Below, one piece after another: positions 10,344 to 20,288 of a DNA stretch of 20,288 nt. A program made the position numbers and the translations under genes. Source of the DNA: Paraglomus occultum (Eukaryota > Glomeromycota > Glomeromycetes > Paraglomerales > Paraglomeraceae); contig CAJVPJ010000638.1 of assembly GCA_910592205.1 (NCBI GenBank), positions 1-20,288 on the forward strand, written 5' to 3'. Position 1 is the first letter of the stretch; the number at the start of each line of letters is the position of its first letter. The notes beneath the pieces were generated by a model. It was not told the DNA's origin and searched no databases. It saw nothing but the letters and a program-made list of their open reading frames with translations.

Positions 10344-12782
10344 ATGTCGCGTCTTTATTCTCGCATAATCTCACTTCCGTCCATGTGCACCATAATGCAA
10401 TTCAAACAATCTATAGCCACTCAACTATCCACCATCACAGGCCATCCGGAAACGCAATTGATTGAAATGATTGAAAGACCAAAAAATAAAGATTTTGGAC
10501 AATTTTCAATAGCAGTATACAAGTTGATGCAAGGTGGAATGCAAAAGAAGAGGAAACCGGATGAAGCAAAAAGTGTAAATGTTGAAGAAAATGCAAGAGC
10601 GGAAGAAGGGGGGAAAAGGAAAACTGCAGATGAATTCTGTAAAGAACTAGCCGAAAAGGTGAGGTGATGATTGATTGATCCACGATCAAACTATTAGAAC
10701 CGTATTTGTTTAACACATCTGGCATTATTTTACCCTAGTTTCAAAGTTCTCCAACGATATCGAGTACAACACCAATAGGCCCATATCTCAACTTTCACGT
10801 TAAAAAACCTGTATTTATCCAGCGTGTTGTTGACGAGGTTTTCGGTCAGAAAAATCTTTACGGAACATTCAAATCTCATGGACAAGGAAAAACCGTCGTG
10901 ATCGATTTTAGTTCACCCAACATTGCAAAACCATTTCATAGTGGTCATCTGAAAAGTACTATTCTCGGAAACTTTGTGAAAAGGATACATGATGCTTTGG
11001 GATACAAGACCATCGCTATAAACTATTTAGGAGATTGGGGCAAACAATATGGTAAGGAAATAATGATAAGATTCGAAGGGAAAAAAAAAAGGGGAAACAT
11101 TGCATTGGAGGTTTTGGTTATTCGATAACATCCGCTTTTAACATAATCTTAATAATCAGTTTGTTAAATTATAGACAATCACCATCATAACTCATAGTAT
11201 CAGTGGTTAATTGGTAGGATTATTGGCTGTTGGATTCAACACGTATGGATCACATGACGAGTTGGACAAAGACTCTATCAAGCATCTTTATGATGTGTAT
11301 GTGAAAATAAGCCAGGAAGCAAAGCACAATCCTACGATTGATCAAGAAGCAAATGATTATATCAAGAGAATGGAAGATGGTAAGTTTATGCGATTTGAAT
11401 AACTTGCACTTGTACAATTAGATGTCCAACATTAATGGGCGATAGCTATACAGTTAGTTATGTATGATTATCAGTTAATATCAAACAAGAAAAAAAAATT
11501 ACAATTCTCTCATAGGGGACGAATCAGTACTCAGCCTATGGCGAAAGTTCAGAGATCTAAGCATCAAAGAATACAAATCAATGTACAAAAGATTAAACAT
11601 TGAATTTACCTCATACTCGGGTGAATCTGAAACTCAACCTCTCATTCCTCAAGTTGAGCGCCTTCTTACTACCAAGAATCTTTTATCCACTCAAGACGAC
11701 GGTACATGCACAATCGATCTCTCCGAATACAATCTCGGTACTCCGCAGATCAAACGCATGGATGAGACATCTGTATACCTCCTTCGTGACATTGCTGCAG
11801 CCACACAACGCAGACAGCTGTATAACTTTGATCAAATGTTTTACGTTGTTGGGATGAGCCAGCAAAATCATTTTCAGAGATTGTTTAAAATTCTCGAGCT
11901 GACACAAAATCGGGAAGGCAATGGTGGGGAAAAATGGGCAGAGAACTTGGAACACGTCGGCTTTGGGATGATTCGAGGTGTGTCGACGCGGCATGGCACG
12001 GCAGTGTTTTTGAAAGACATATTGGATACTGCCAAGCAACGCATGTTGGACATTATGATGGGAAATGAGGAAAAGTATCGGGATATCGTTAATAGCGGAC
12101 CTAGTCGACAGGCCAAGAAGGCGGATAATAGTCGGTTTGTAGACAATTTGTCCCTTGATGATGACCAAATGGCATCAAGTGATGAGTATAATGAGGTTGG
12201 ATTGTATGGAAAGGAAGCAGCTGAAAAGATAGCCGATATTGTTGGGATATCTGCACTTGTAATACATGATTTTATGAGGGATAGATATAAGGACTATACC
12301 TTTGATTGGAAGAAAACTATAGATGCTCATGGGCATAACGGTGTCTACTTACAATATGCACACGCAAGGCTGAGCAGGTGGGAAGACAAATAGAACGATG
12401 GTGAGCACGTTGGAAATTTATCATTACTAACCTTTACCACTTGATCTATTTTCCAACTAGTATTGAAGAAAAAGCGGGAGTTACACTGAATCCCAAGGCT
12501 AATATTAAAGCTCTTAAAGAACAAGCAGCTTTTGATTTAGCTTACCAAATATCACTCTACCCTGAAATAGTTCTCCAAGCATACAAAGATTTCCAACCAT
12601 GTGTGATTGTAAACTATCTTTTCAATCTATCTCAAAGCATATCTCATGCTCATAGGACATTGAGGGTCAAGGGTATGAGTCCTGGAGTAGCGGAAGCGCG
12701 ATTACTGTTATTCTGGTGTGCTAGAGTGACCTTGGGGAACGGATTGAACCTGTTGGGATTGACTCCGTTGGAGAAGATGTAA
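10344..12782 (+). CDS. Arginyl-tRNA synthetase
   Basis: This class I synthetase charges tRNA-Arg with arginine in cytosolic translation. Five exons (10344-10658, 10739-11051, 11218-11379, 11516-12377, 12461-12782) give 657 residues, slightly longer than yeast RRS1. Seen in order: an N-terminal tRNA-contacting (Add-1 type) domain in exon 1, the ATP-binding region VIDFSSPNIAKPFHSGH with HIGH-equivalent HSGH at 172-175, LGDWGKQYGLLAVGF across the exon 2-3 junction, STRHG at 420-424 where fungal enzymes usually have STRKG, then the DALR anticodon-binding domain ending LTPLEKM. ARLSSIEEKAG is restored across intron 4, which confirms the weak donor GTGGGA. Two polar insertions stand out, about 73-95 and 455-490. 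The first 18 residues are Arg/Ser-rich with further Met at 14 and 18, which may allow mitochondrial as well as cytosolic forms. Certain as to family. Confidence 0.96.
12425..12431 (+). promoter_or_regulatory. Perfect TACTAAC branch site in the last intron of the arginyl-tRNA synthetase gene
   Basis: TACTAAC lies 29 nt before the CAACTAG acceptor at 12460. It supports this intron (12378-12460) despite its unusual GTGGGA donor. Related CTAAC or TTAAC boxes can be seen near the 3' ends of several oxidase and MSH6 introns. Confidence 0.7.
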
Positions 12783-13692
12783 TGCAAGTTATATACACAA
12801 AGCGTGGGCAGAAGCAGAATTTCACAACTCATTATGGTGTTCAATTGGAAGAATTGGCCGTCGATATCTATTTAATTAATATCGTTAGAATTAGTAGTAG
12901 TAGACTATTTTTCTTTGGTTTTGCAAAAGTATCGTAATAAGCAAAAAACGCTTCGAAAAATCTCTGACGTATGGAGCTTGTATTAATACTTTCAATAGTA
13001 TTATAGAACTTGTTTATCAAAAAGCAGGGAAGAGGGTGAGGTACGTGTCGGCAAAATAATTTGTGCGCTTAAATATTATCAGTGTTGTAGAGTATAGAAG
13101 ACCGATTCTCCAAGCCGTTTATCTGCATAGAGTGAGTTTCAAAATGATGCACGTTCATTAAATTTACAATTAATGCTAAGTTTATATGACAGTGAAAATT
13201 GAGTCGACAACGCGTCTTATTAGATTTAAAAGATCCATAAATCATTTCAAAACAGTAACATCAAATGACATTTGCAGTCAGGTACTACGGGTGTGTATGG
13301 ATCACTTGATGATTCCGCGTACATTAAAAATTCGGTTTTCATTGATGCGACTACGCGTTAGGAACCGAAACTAAAAATATGATTGTTTTCTTGAGAAATA
13401 TTTTAGTGACGAGCCACGCAAACCAAGTGGCCGTGGCCGTACAGCCTTTGTTTTTTATATGTTAAATTCCTTGGAGCCGCGAGGAATATGTATTACTCTT
13501 GTACTTGTCATGACAGTTACACCGATCTGAGCATCATTTCCGCAAGTATTGTGATGGAAACCTTAATCGCTCGAAATTTTTAACATTAGAGATCTTGCGT
13601 ACATTGACTGTAGAGTCGAATTATTTTATTATATACATTTGTTGATATTTACAACATTCAAACGTGGACATGCTACTATATCCAATTACTAT
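12783..13692. other. Convergent spacer between the arginyl-tRNA synthetase and MSH6 genes
   Basis: The two genes end facing each other across 910 bp of AT-rich DNA. A weak AATAAG (12936-12941) could serve the synthetase transcript. A 62-codon frame (13186-13374) has no recognisable features. Two perfect ACGCGT hexamers (13210-13215, 13353-13358) occur here. The second lies inside a loop flanked by a 7-bp inverted repeat, TTCGGTT (13331-13337) and AACCGAA (13363-13369). No gene is supported. Confidence 0.5.
13625..13630 (-). terminator. Candidate poly(A) signal of MSH6
   Basis: TTTATT on the plus strand is AATAAA on the minus strand, 63 nt past the MSH6 stop codon, a normal distance for a short fungal 3' untranslated region. 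Confidence 0.45.
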
Positions 13693-16600
13693 TCACTGAC
13701 CAATCTGACACTTTTTCTCAAATTCCTCTGCAATTTCCTCGGCTCTGGAAACAACCACCTCTGGCACTCCGGCCATTCTAGCCACGTTCAGTCCATACGA
13801 TCTCGGGCAAACTCCGTTTATCAGCTTATATAAAAACGTCACCCGTCGTTCTTCCTCATTGACTTCACACTGCATATGCATCAATTTTACAGCCCTGTCT
13901 GATTTAAACTCATCGGTCAGTCTGACATAGTGAGTCGAAAACAATCCAACACATTTAGTCTCCCTCACAAGGTGGGTTAATACGGAATAGGCAATGGCAT
14001 ATCCATCATGAGTCGATGTTCCACGACCGAGTTCATCAAGAATAACCATTGAGCGGTGAGTGGCTTCGTTAAGAATTTTTGCTGTTTCAATCGATTCGAC
14101 CATAAAGGTTGACTGTCCACTAAGAATACGGTCGTTTGCTCCGATGCGAGTGAAAATACGGTCAAAAGGTGTCAGTGTGCAAGAAGACGCCGGAACATAG
14201 CAGCCGAGTTGAGCCATTATTATTGCTACACAAGTCTATTCAAGTGGACGGACAAGTAAGCATGAAGAATCGGAATATGGATGCCAAAAATCAATACTCG
14301 CGTGTTGCTCGTCATTCTTACCTGTCTTAGTAAGGTCGACTTCCCACCCATGTTGGGTCCTGTCAACAAAATCATGTTGGGCTCATCGCTACCTAGTGAG
14401 ATATTATTAGGGATGAAATCGTTTGCGATTCTGTTATGAAAAAGAGTAATTGTTAATAGATGAAGAGAGGGAAGAAACAATGGGACTCAATGCTAAATTT
14501 ACCTCGGAGTAATACACGGATGTCGGAGATCTTCAAATTTAATAAAGTTCTTGTCGGCCTCAACAAACTGGGGCATACATCTTGTTGCTATCCGTTGGTA
14601 ACATTCGTATTAGTATTCATACCAACATAAACATGCCGAGGCAATAGCAATCGATATGTACAACGCTATCCAGTTTCCCTTATTCCACTTACCACCAAGT
14701 GCTAGCGAACACTTAGCTAAACTCACTAAGCAATCTATCTCCGCCACAATTTTCACGGCTTGTAACCATTCTGTATACGACGCATCGAATTTCTCGTATA
14801 ATCTATCACGGACCAGACGGAGGACGGATGATTGAATTTCACGAGATTCTTGAAGTTCTCGAATTAGTTTTTGTAGATGCGGAGTCCAATAACGATTTAC
14901 GACCTGTATGGAAATAAACAATAGGTTAAAGTCAAATTATTACCCAGTCACTTCACTAGTGTACAATACGAACCTTTGTACTAGTTAATTTTGTCCACTC
15001 GCCGGGAACTTTAACACTGCCCGGAACCTCAAGTTGGTATATCTCTTTACCAACATCCTTGTATTTCGCAGTCACTCTATAAACAAAAGAGAAAATCGTA
15101 AACTTTCTTCCGCACATCGTGTTTGATTGAATAGTCGTTTCCAACATACAGCTCTCACAATCCAACAACACTTCTCAAATTCCCAGCATGTGTACTCACC
15201 CAAGTTTTTTTGAAACCGTCATGCGATACCGTTCAAGTTCTTCTTCGATTGACCTCACTTTATTTCGACTTTCGTCGTAATCGTCATAAGCCCCATCTCG
15301 CGGCGTTATAAATCCGTTCGCCTTGGCATCTTTATACTCAAACACACTCCGGAAATATTCAAGTTTTGACCTCAAATCAGGCATAGAGGAAACAAGATAA
15401 AGTAAACGAGACGAGGAACAAATTTTCGATTGGTACGACGGAGTCGTGAGAACGTGCAAGCTGTTTACAACATTTTCAAAGCTTTCCAACATTCCCACAA
15501 ATTCTCCCACTTTACATCCTCGGGCATGCACTCTGCTTATGATTCGTTCTAAATCAGTAAGTTCTCTGCCCCACGATTCCACCCAGGTTCTTAATTCATG
15601 TTCTCTGATAAATACTTCTACACCGTCTTGTCTTTCTTTGATTTCCTCAATCTTCCATAGCGGCTGGCAGGTCCACTTTCGCAACGTTCTTTTTCCAAAC
15701 GCCGTCGTGCAATGATCTATTAATTCGAATAATGTCCCTGCGGTGCTTCCATCATAACTGTTGGTGAATACTTCGAGATTCGATAATGTACGGCTGTCAA
15801 GAAGGAGGTACGAAGGATGCAGAGGAGTGTAATAAGAGAAGTTGGCAAGTGAAAGAAGAGCACGTTCCAGTTGCAATGTGCGTAGGTAATACGTTAAACC
15901 ACCAAGGGCTGAAAGAAGATGTGGGGATGTTTTGCTTGCAGTTAGGATAGGAGGAAGTTCATCAGTTTCGTTGGATTCGGCCGCGTCATTACTACGAGTG
16001 CCCTCACGCTCGTCAACTGTTTTCTTAAAATACTGTCCAATTGTCAACTCTCTTATCGTATCTTCGGCATTCCAGAACTCTGTCCCACTCTTTATCCCGT
16101 TCAGAATTGGCTCGTCTAGACAGTTTTTCAAAACCTTCATTGACTTTGGACTGAGCAACCCTTTTTCAAATACAATTTCTTTCGGCTTTACCTGCACAAT
16201 TAGCGTTTCGAATTGTGACCTATCGGCATCATCCGTAAAAGAGGAAAAGTGAAATGAGGCCGTGGAGGTATCGACGAAAACAATGCCAAACGTTGGACAA
16301 GAGTCAGCAGAAGAAAAGTATTCCTTTATTGACATGCAGTATGTAGAATGCGGTGTTGAAAGCATCGAAGGGTCGACCAACGTGCCAGCAGTTAAGATTG
16401 TGGTTAATTCGCGTCGAATTATTTTCTCGGGTTGGCTCGAAGCTGATTTGGAAGAGGGTTTATTCGACTTTTCCCTCATTTCTTTCGCGAGGGCGGTCTC
16501 CATCTGATCTACCTTGGCAACCTTATACCCCGCGGCGATAAATTTGCCTGCCCAATGTTCGAAACTCATTTCAGGTATTCCAACCATTCTCATGTTGACC

Positions 16601-18012
16601 CTATCCGTCAATTTCAAGTCGAACTCTTTGTGACCAATATCTGCGTCTTTCTCGTACAGCTCGTAAAACTTTCCTTTCTTGAAGAATACGACGGTATCCC
16701 AGTGCGTGCCCTTGATTTCCCAGAATTGCTTTTCAAATGGTGTAAACTTTTTCCACGCATCGGGTGGAATGTACAGCGTGCGCGAGTCGTAGTTGGGTGA
16801 GTTTTCTGGATTGCCTTCAGCATCACGAACATTGAGAAGCCAAGCATAACGTTCTTCATTTTTGGATTTAAAGTCCGTTTGCCGTTGTTTTTGACGTTCC
16901 TTTTTACGGTCTTGTGGAGATAAGACGGCCGTGCTGGTTGTCGGAGGTGAAGAGGTTGTTTTGGTTGGAGATGAAGAGTTTTTAGAAAAGGCAAAATTTT
17001 GCAAGCGAGAGTCATTGTTAGTGCTGGACAAAGTGGATATTGAGTCAGTTGATGTGTTGGAACGTTTCGCAGTGTGGCCTGCGGCTGTTACAGCAGATTT
17101 GCCTTTTTTCGAGGAAGAGGGCGGCGAAGATTTTACTGGACTGGAGGAGGGTGTAGTTGGAGGAGAATCGCCCGAGTCATCTTGGTATTCATCATCGTCT
17201 CTGTTCAAGTCCTCTGATTCGTTTTCTGATTCGGATAGCATGTTCCTGTAATCCGTAATCCGACTTTTAAATGAACGGGGTTGTTTTTTACGGAACGTAT
17301 ACTTGCGAGGGGTTGCTGGATTGTCTACATCCATGACTTCTGGTGATGTCGTTACAGAGTTGGAATCCGAAAAGACTTTTTGCTTTTTCTTTTGGTTGAG
17401 TTGATCATTTGATGCACCTATGCAGGAAGTGTAGAATATATCGCGGTTATTATAAACAAATTCAATCATTCATTAAACGATCGATTATTCTTTTGACATG
17501 TAAATCCGGCCTTTTCACAAAGGAATAAGTCTTTTTTATAACATTACCAACATACCATGGAATTCCTGCATTCCGTCATCACCGTCTTCATCCTCTGACA
17601 GTACAATCGTTTTACGTTTCTGTTTCAGCTAAGAAAAAAAACATGCCCGATAACGACGAGGGGAAAGGTAGTTTCAGAATGAATTAAACAATCTAATTTT
17701 AATTGAAACATATCCCTCCACCACTCCATTTTTATTTACCCGTTTAAGCTGCTTCTTCTTCTCGGGAACGTCTACCTCCATCTCTTCTTTTATTTTAATA
17801 TTTTCGAGACGAATATCCTGCGAGTCATTAGGGCAAGTACGCGTATCCTCAACAGTATTGTCAACAGTCTTCTTTGAGCGACTAGAATCGAGCGCGGCAG
17901 GTTTGCTGGTAGGCTTGGGATTGCAAACATTATCAGGTGTAAAAAAGGCCTTAATACTCGACTGCGTTTTGCCAGTCTGAGGTGTCGATGTTCGCTTGGA
18001 AGCGTTCTTCAT
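13693..18012 (-). CDS. MSH6: DNA mismatch repair protein MSH6 (MutS homologue)
   Basis: As MutS-alpha with MSH2, MSH6 recognises base mismatches and small loops in the nucleus. Eight exons (18012-17740, 17628-17556, 17417-15200, 15076-14974, 14903-14693, 14587-14503, 14430-14322, 14235-13693) give 1204 residues. An in-frame TAA 12 nt upstream fixes the start. In order: a PCNA-binding box QSSIKAFF (17-24); an acidic, Ser/Pro/Lys-rich linker to about residue 300, without a PWWP domain as usual in fungi; the mismatch-binding domain with GKFYE (364-368), whose Phe366 and Glu368 are the Phe-x-Glu pair that marks MSH6 rather than MSH2 or MSH3; connector, lever and clamp domains; then the ATPase with Walker A GPNMGGKS (1012-1019), ILDELGRG (Asp1091, Glu1092) and STHY (His1126). 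Exon 5 joins at GTAAGT (14692), giving LGATRCMPQ; the GTGGTA three bases earlier is in the same phase but less conserved. Intron 4 has an unusual GTTCGT donor. All catalytic residues seem intact. Confidence 0.97.
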
Positions 18013-18681
18013 GTGTTTCTGTTACGAAAGAAAGCAATAATCTCGATCTTTATTAGAAGTAATGGAAGAACAATGTGGGGCAATTCTTCGCGTATAATAT
18101 CGTTGGAATGTGGTGAATATTTAAACGTGCGTGTTGTAACGGAGGGCGCGTCGTGAAAATGTGAATGTTGAGATGGTGTGGTGATCAACTCCCCAAATAG
18201 ACAAATTGCATGTGTTTCGCTGAGAAACACTGGTTGTTGCTACGTCAGCATCTATGTTCGAAATAACAAGGATAAATTTACGAGTGGTGCCCAATTTTTG
18301 GTCGGCACCTAAAATCTGACTACGACGGCTGGAGATGTAGAATAATCTGTAATCTAATGCAGTATCACTTAAGACTTTCGGCCATGTCTTCCTACAATGT
18401 TTTATATGCTAATTCTGAATAAAAGGTATAATTAATAATAATCAGCTTGAGTTAAGGCTGTTTACGTGAGTGTCAGATTAAAATAATGTCTATCGGAATT
18501 AGATGAGATAGAATATTGTGTGTGTCATGCAGTGTACATGATACAGCAGAACTTTAACCAATAATAAATAACCAAGAGGTATAGAAACAAACCGAACACT
18601 TTAGATTATATTGGGCCTTCTTCGACTGCCATCTTGGTACAAGACGACTTACAACGACAAGCGCATATTTCTACGTCAACA
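18013..18681. promoter_or_regulatory. Divergent spacer and promoters of MSH6 and the RING-like gene
   Basis: Both genes read outward from these 669 bp. Visible elements: a perfect 7-bp stem, GTGTTTC-gctga-GAAACAC (18212-18230); a dyad GGTGCC/GGCACC (18286-18291, 18304-18309) enclosing CCAA/TTGG; ACGTCA at 18242-18247 and again at 18673-18678, just before the RING-like start codon; CCAAT (18558-18562) and a TATATT (about 18607-18612) upstream of the RING-like gene. None is proven functional. No open frame of note lies between the genes. Confidence 0.4.
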
Positions 18682-20288
18682 ATGAACAGCACTGTAAATC
18701 AAGGAAATTGCCCTAAACTTGTACACAGCCTGATTGAACAAGGACACACCTCAGCAGATGCGCAAATAGAGGAATTGTTAAAGAACGTACATCGTCTAGA
18801 GAATCTTTACGCACTCAAATACGTTCTTGAACATGAAGGAACGTCTGTGTCATCTGAAGTATTGATTGCGGCTATGGAGAGTTTGTTTCCTCAAAAAACT
18901 GACAAAGTTTTTCTAAAAGAAGCGCCTGTTAAGTTAGAGTGGCAATTACGAATTGTTATATTCATATTGGAGCAATTATGTGAGCGCGAATCTCAATTCA
19001 CATGTCAATTTCTTGATGATACTAGAAACGCTATCTCTGTATACAAAAAGACGCACCAAAGAATCATGCAGCATGAAGGGAAAGTCTGGAAAGCTAATTG
19101 TGCAGAATTTAATGAACCGAACAAAAATATCAAAAGCTTTAAATGCAATTATGATAATGCATATCTCTTCAAAATTATTAAAAATATGTTAAATAGTATT
19201 TGTGGCGATAAAAACTACCAGCAGACAAATTTAGATCGAGCCATTGCTGCATTAAAAGCTCTACTTGTTTCTGCTCCTGCATTAGTTAAAATTGGGGTTA
19301 AAGTGACCACTAGTGTTGAAGTTCCTCTTGGTGATTTCGACCTGGAGAGAGCATGGAATTATCTTGCGGAAGCATTCCAGATTGAACCATCAGGTGAACC
19401 ATGGTACACAACTTGGAGAAGGCTTATTGAATTGCAAAAGACTCTTGATGAGTGGAGTCAGGAAAAAGATTTTGGCATTCCAACAGCCTTTAAGGAACGA
19501 TTGTTTCTTGAATTTCTCTGGTTTCATATAAGTTTGTGTTATTCTGAGAATGCAAATGAAGAAGTTAGTGATGTGCTTTGGTTTGGGATTTTAGATCTTG
19601 TTCAACAACTTATCCAGAATACGTTTTCTGCAGCTACACAAGCTATCTGCTATTACCTAGCATTAGACTCACTCAACAATGCAGTCAGTGAGTTTATCCA
19701 ATTTAAGTCAATTGAAGTCTTATTGAGTCTTGAAGCTAAAAACAAGGAATTATTTGTTACAACACCTGATGATATTGCTAGTTGTGATGAGGAAGATTTA
19801 CCAAAACTGGTGGAAATTTATCATTATTTGAAAGAAAAATTAGAAATTGAATCAAAGCTGTGCATGAAATATTCACAAGACACAACAGTGGTGGTGAATC
19901 AGGATGTGAAAGGCAAAGGTAAAGAAAGAAGTGATGGTAAAAGCCCAGTCGACTATATTGCAGAAGATTTTAAATGCCCAATTACTTGTGACACTGTTGA
20001 AGGGTTATATCAGCTCAACTGTCAACATTCAGTCAGTCCCAAGGTTTTTTCATCTTTGGAGAAACAGGAATGCCCCTACTGTAGAACTGAGATTAAAAAG
20101 AATGGTGTGTATTATCTACCACAGCAGACTATATACAACAATGTTCAGCATTACATCACAGAAGGTGATTATACTGCAACTATTGAAATCAACACAGTCA
20201 AAGAACTAGTTGTTCAACATGATGATCTTAAAAAACAAAAGAAAAAGAGTAGGAGGCAGTACAATTCTGGTTCTACTTTGAACACAAT
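18682..20288 (+). CDS. RING/U-box-like protein, 3' end outside the window
   Basis: The frame is open from ATG 18682 to the right edge: 535 complete codons with no stop and no intron, in contrast to the intron-rich genes beside it. An in-frame TAA at 18565-18567 with no ATG between supports the start. Residues 1-405 look alpha-helical and match no family I can name. A Lys/Gly-rich link (KGKGKERSDGK, 410-420) leads to a zinc-finger-like segment: FKCPITCD (430-437), LNCQH (445-449) and ECPYCRTEI (463-471), then a basic stretch KKQKKKSRR (517-525). Potential ligands are Cys432, Cys436, Cys447, His449, Cys464 and Cys467. The fifth and sixth positions of a classical RING are absent, so it binds one zinc or folds like a U-box. 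A ubiquitin-ligase role is possible but unproven. CPxxC-CQH-CPYCR proteins of this kind are, as I recall, numerous in arbuscular mycorrhizal fungi. The base composition is lower in G+C than MSH6. Confidence 0.82.
   Translation, partial: MNSTVNQGNCPKLVHSLIEQGHTSADAQIEELLKNVHRLENLYALKYVLEHEGTSVSSEVLIAAMESLFPQKTDKVFLKEAPVKLEWQLRIVIFILEQLCERESQFTCQFLDDTRNAISVYKKTHQRIMQHEGKVWKANCAEFNEPNKNIKSFKCNYDNAYLFKIIKNMLNSICGDKNYQQTNLDRAIAALKALLVSAPALVKIGVKVTTSVEVPLGDFDLERAWNYLAEAFQIEPSGEPWYTTWRRLIELQKTLDEWSQEKDFGIPTAFKERLFLEFLWFHISLCYSENANEEVSDVLWFGILDLVQQLIQNTFSAATQAICYYLALDSLNNAVSEFIQFKSIEVLLSLEAKNKELFVTTPDDIASCDEEDLPKLVEIYHYLKEKLEIESKLCMKYSQDTTVVVNQDVKGKGKERSDGKSPVDYIAEDFKCPITCDTVEGLYQLNCQHSVSPKVFSSLEKQECPYCRTEIKKNGVYYLPQQTIYNNVQHYITEGDYTATIEINTVKELVVQHDDLKKQKKKSRRQYNSGSTLNT

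Noticed and set aside
11683-12168. A 161-codon minus-strand frame opposite the arginyl-tRNA synthetase
   Set aside because: It is antisense to exon 4 of the synthetase, whose catalytic motifs fix the coding strand.
15446-17251. Plus-strand frames of 80-106 codons antisense to MSH6
   Set aside because: They are shadows of the long, conserved MSH6 exon 3 on the other strand and carry no motifs.
17420-17469. An alternative MSH6 start (MIEFVYNN...) at 17469
   Set aside because: This stretch lies in intron 2. The upstream exons add the PCNA-binding box and acidic N terminus in correct phase, with an in-frame stop just before the true ATG.

Overview
The window reads as nuclear DNA of a fungus. 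It has AT-rich spacers, short GT-AG introns (66-166 bp, one with a perfect TACTAAC branch site) and fungal-type versions of two housekeeping genes. The intronless RING-like gene at the right edge resembles the expanded RING-like families of arbuscular mycorrhizal fungi. I therefore lean to Mucoromycota, probably Glomeromycotina, with moderate confidence. No rRNA, tRNA, CRISPR array, plasmid or bacterial operon signal was seen.

Layout: (1) 1-2741, gene-poor AT-rich DNA. (2) 2742-8254, minus strand: one nine-exon gene for a 1583-residue membrane redox protein. Its order is signal peptide, animal-type haem peroxidase domain, DOMON, cytochrome b561, cytochrome b5, and an FAD/NAD(P)H reductase of the cytochrome b5 reductase type. 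(3) 8255-10343, a 2.1 kb divergent spacer. (4) 10344-12782, plus strand: arginyl-tRNA synthetase, five exons, 657 residues. (5) 12783-13692, a convergent spacer. (6) 13693-18012, minus strand: MSH6 mismatch-repair ATPase, eight exons, 1204 residues, with an N-terminal PCNA-binding box. (7) 18013-18681, a divergent spacer. (8) 18682 to the right edge, plus strand: an unbroken reading frame of at least 535 codons with a RING/U-box-like C-terminal region; the 3' end lies outside the window.

The candidate system is the membrane redox protein. Joined exons give a complete one-polypeptide electron chain: cytosolic NAD(P)H to FAD, to cytochrome b5, through a five-helix b561 core, to an outer DOMON haem domain, ending at an outer peroxidase-type domain. 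Its overall logic resembles a dual oxidase (DUOX), but the membrane module and reductase are unrelated to NOX. The peroxidase domain keeps the proximal His and the catalytic Arg but has Tyr where the distal His should be, so its chemistry is unlikely to be ordinary peroxidation. The reductase carries two long Ser/Thr/Pro-rich insertions, one with an SH3-ligand-like RxxPxxP. The neighbouring genes are housekeeping genes with no evident functional link to it.

All exon-intron structures were derived by hand from reading frame, splice consensus and family conservation. No transcript or database evidence was available.
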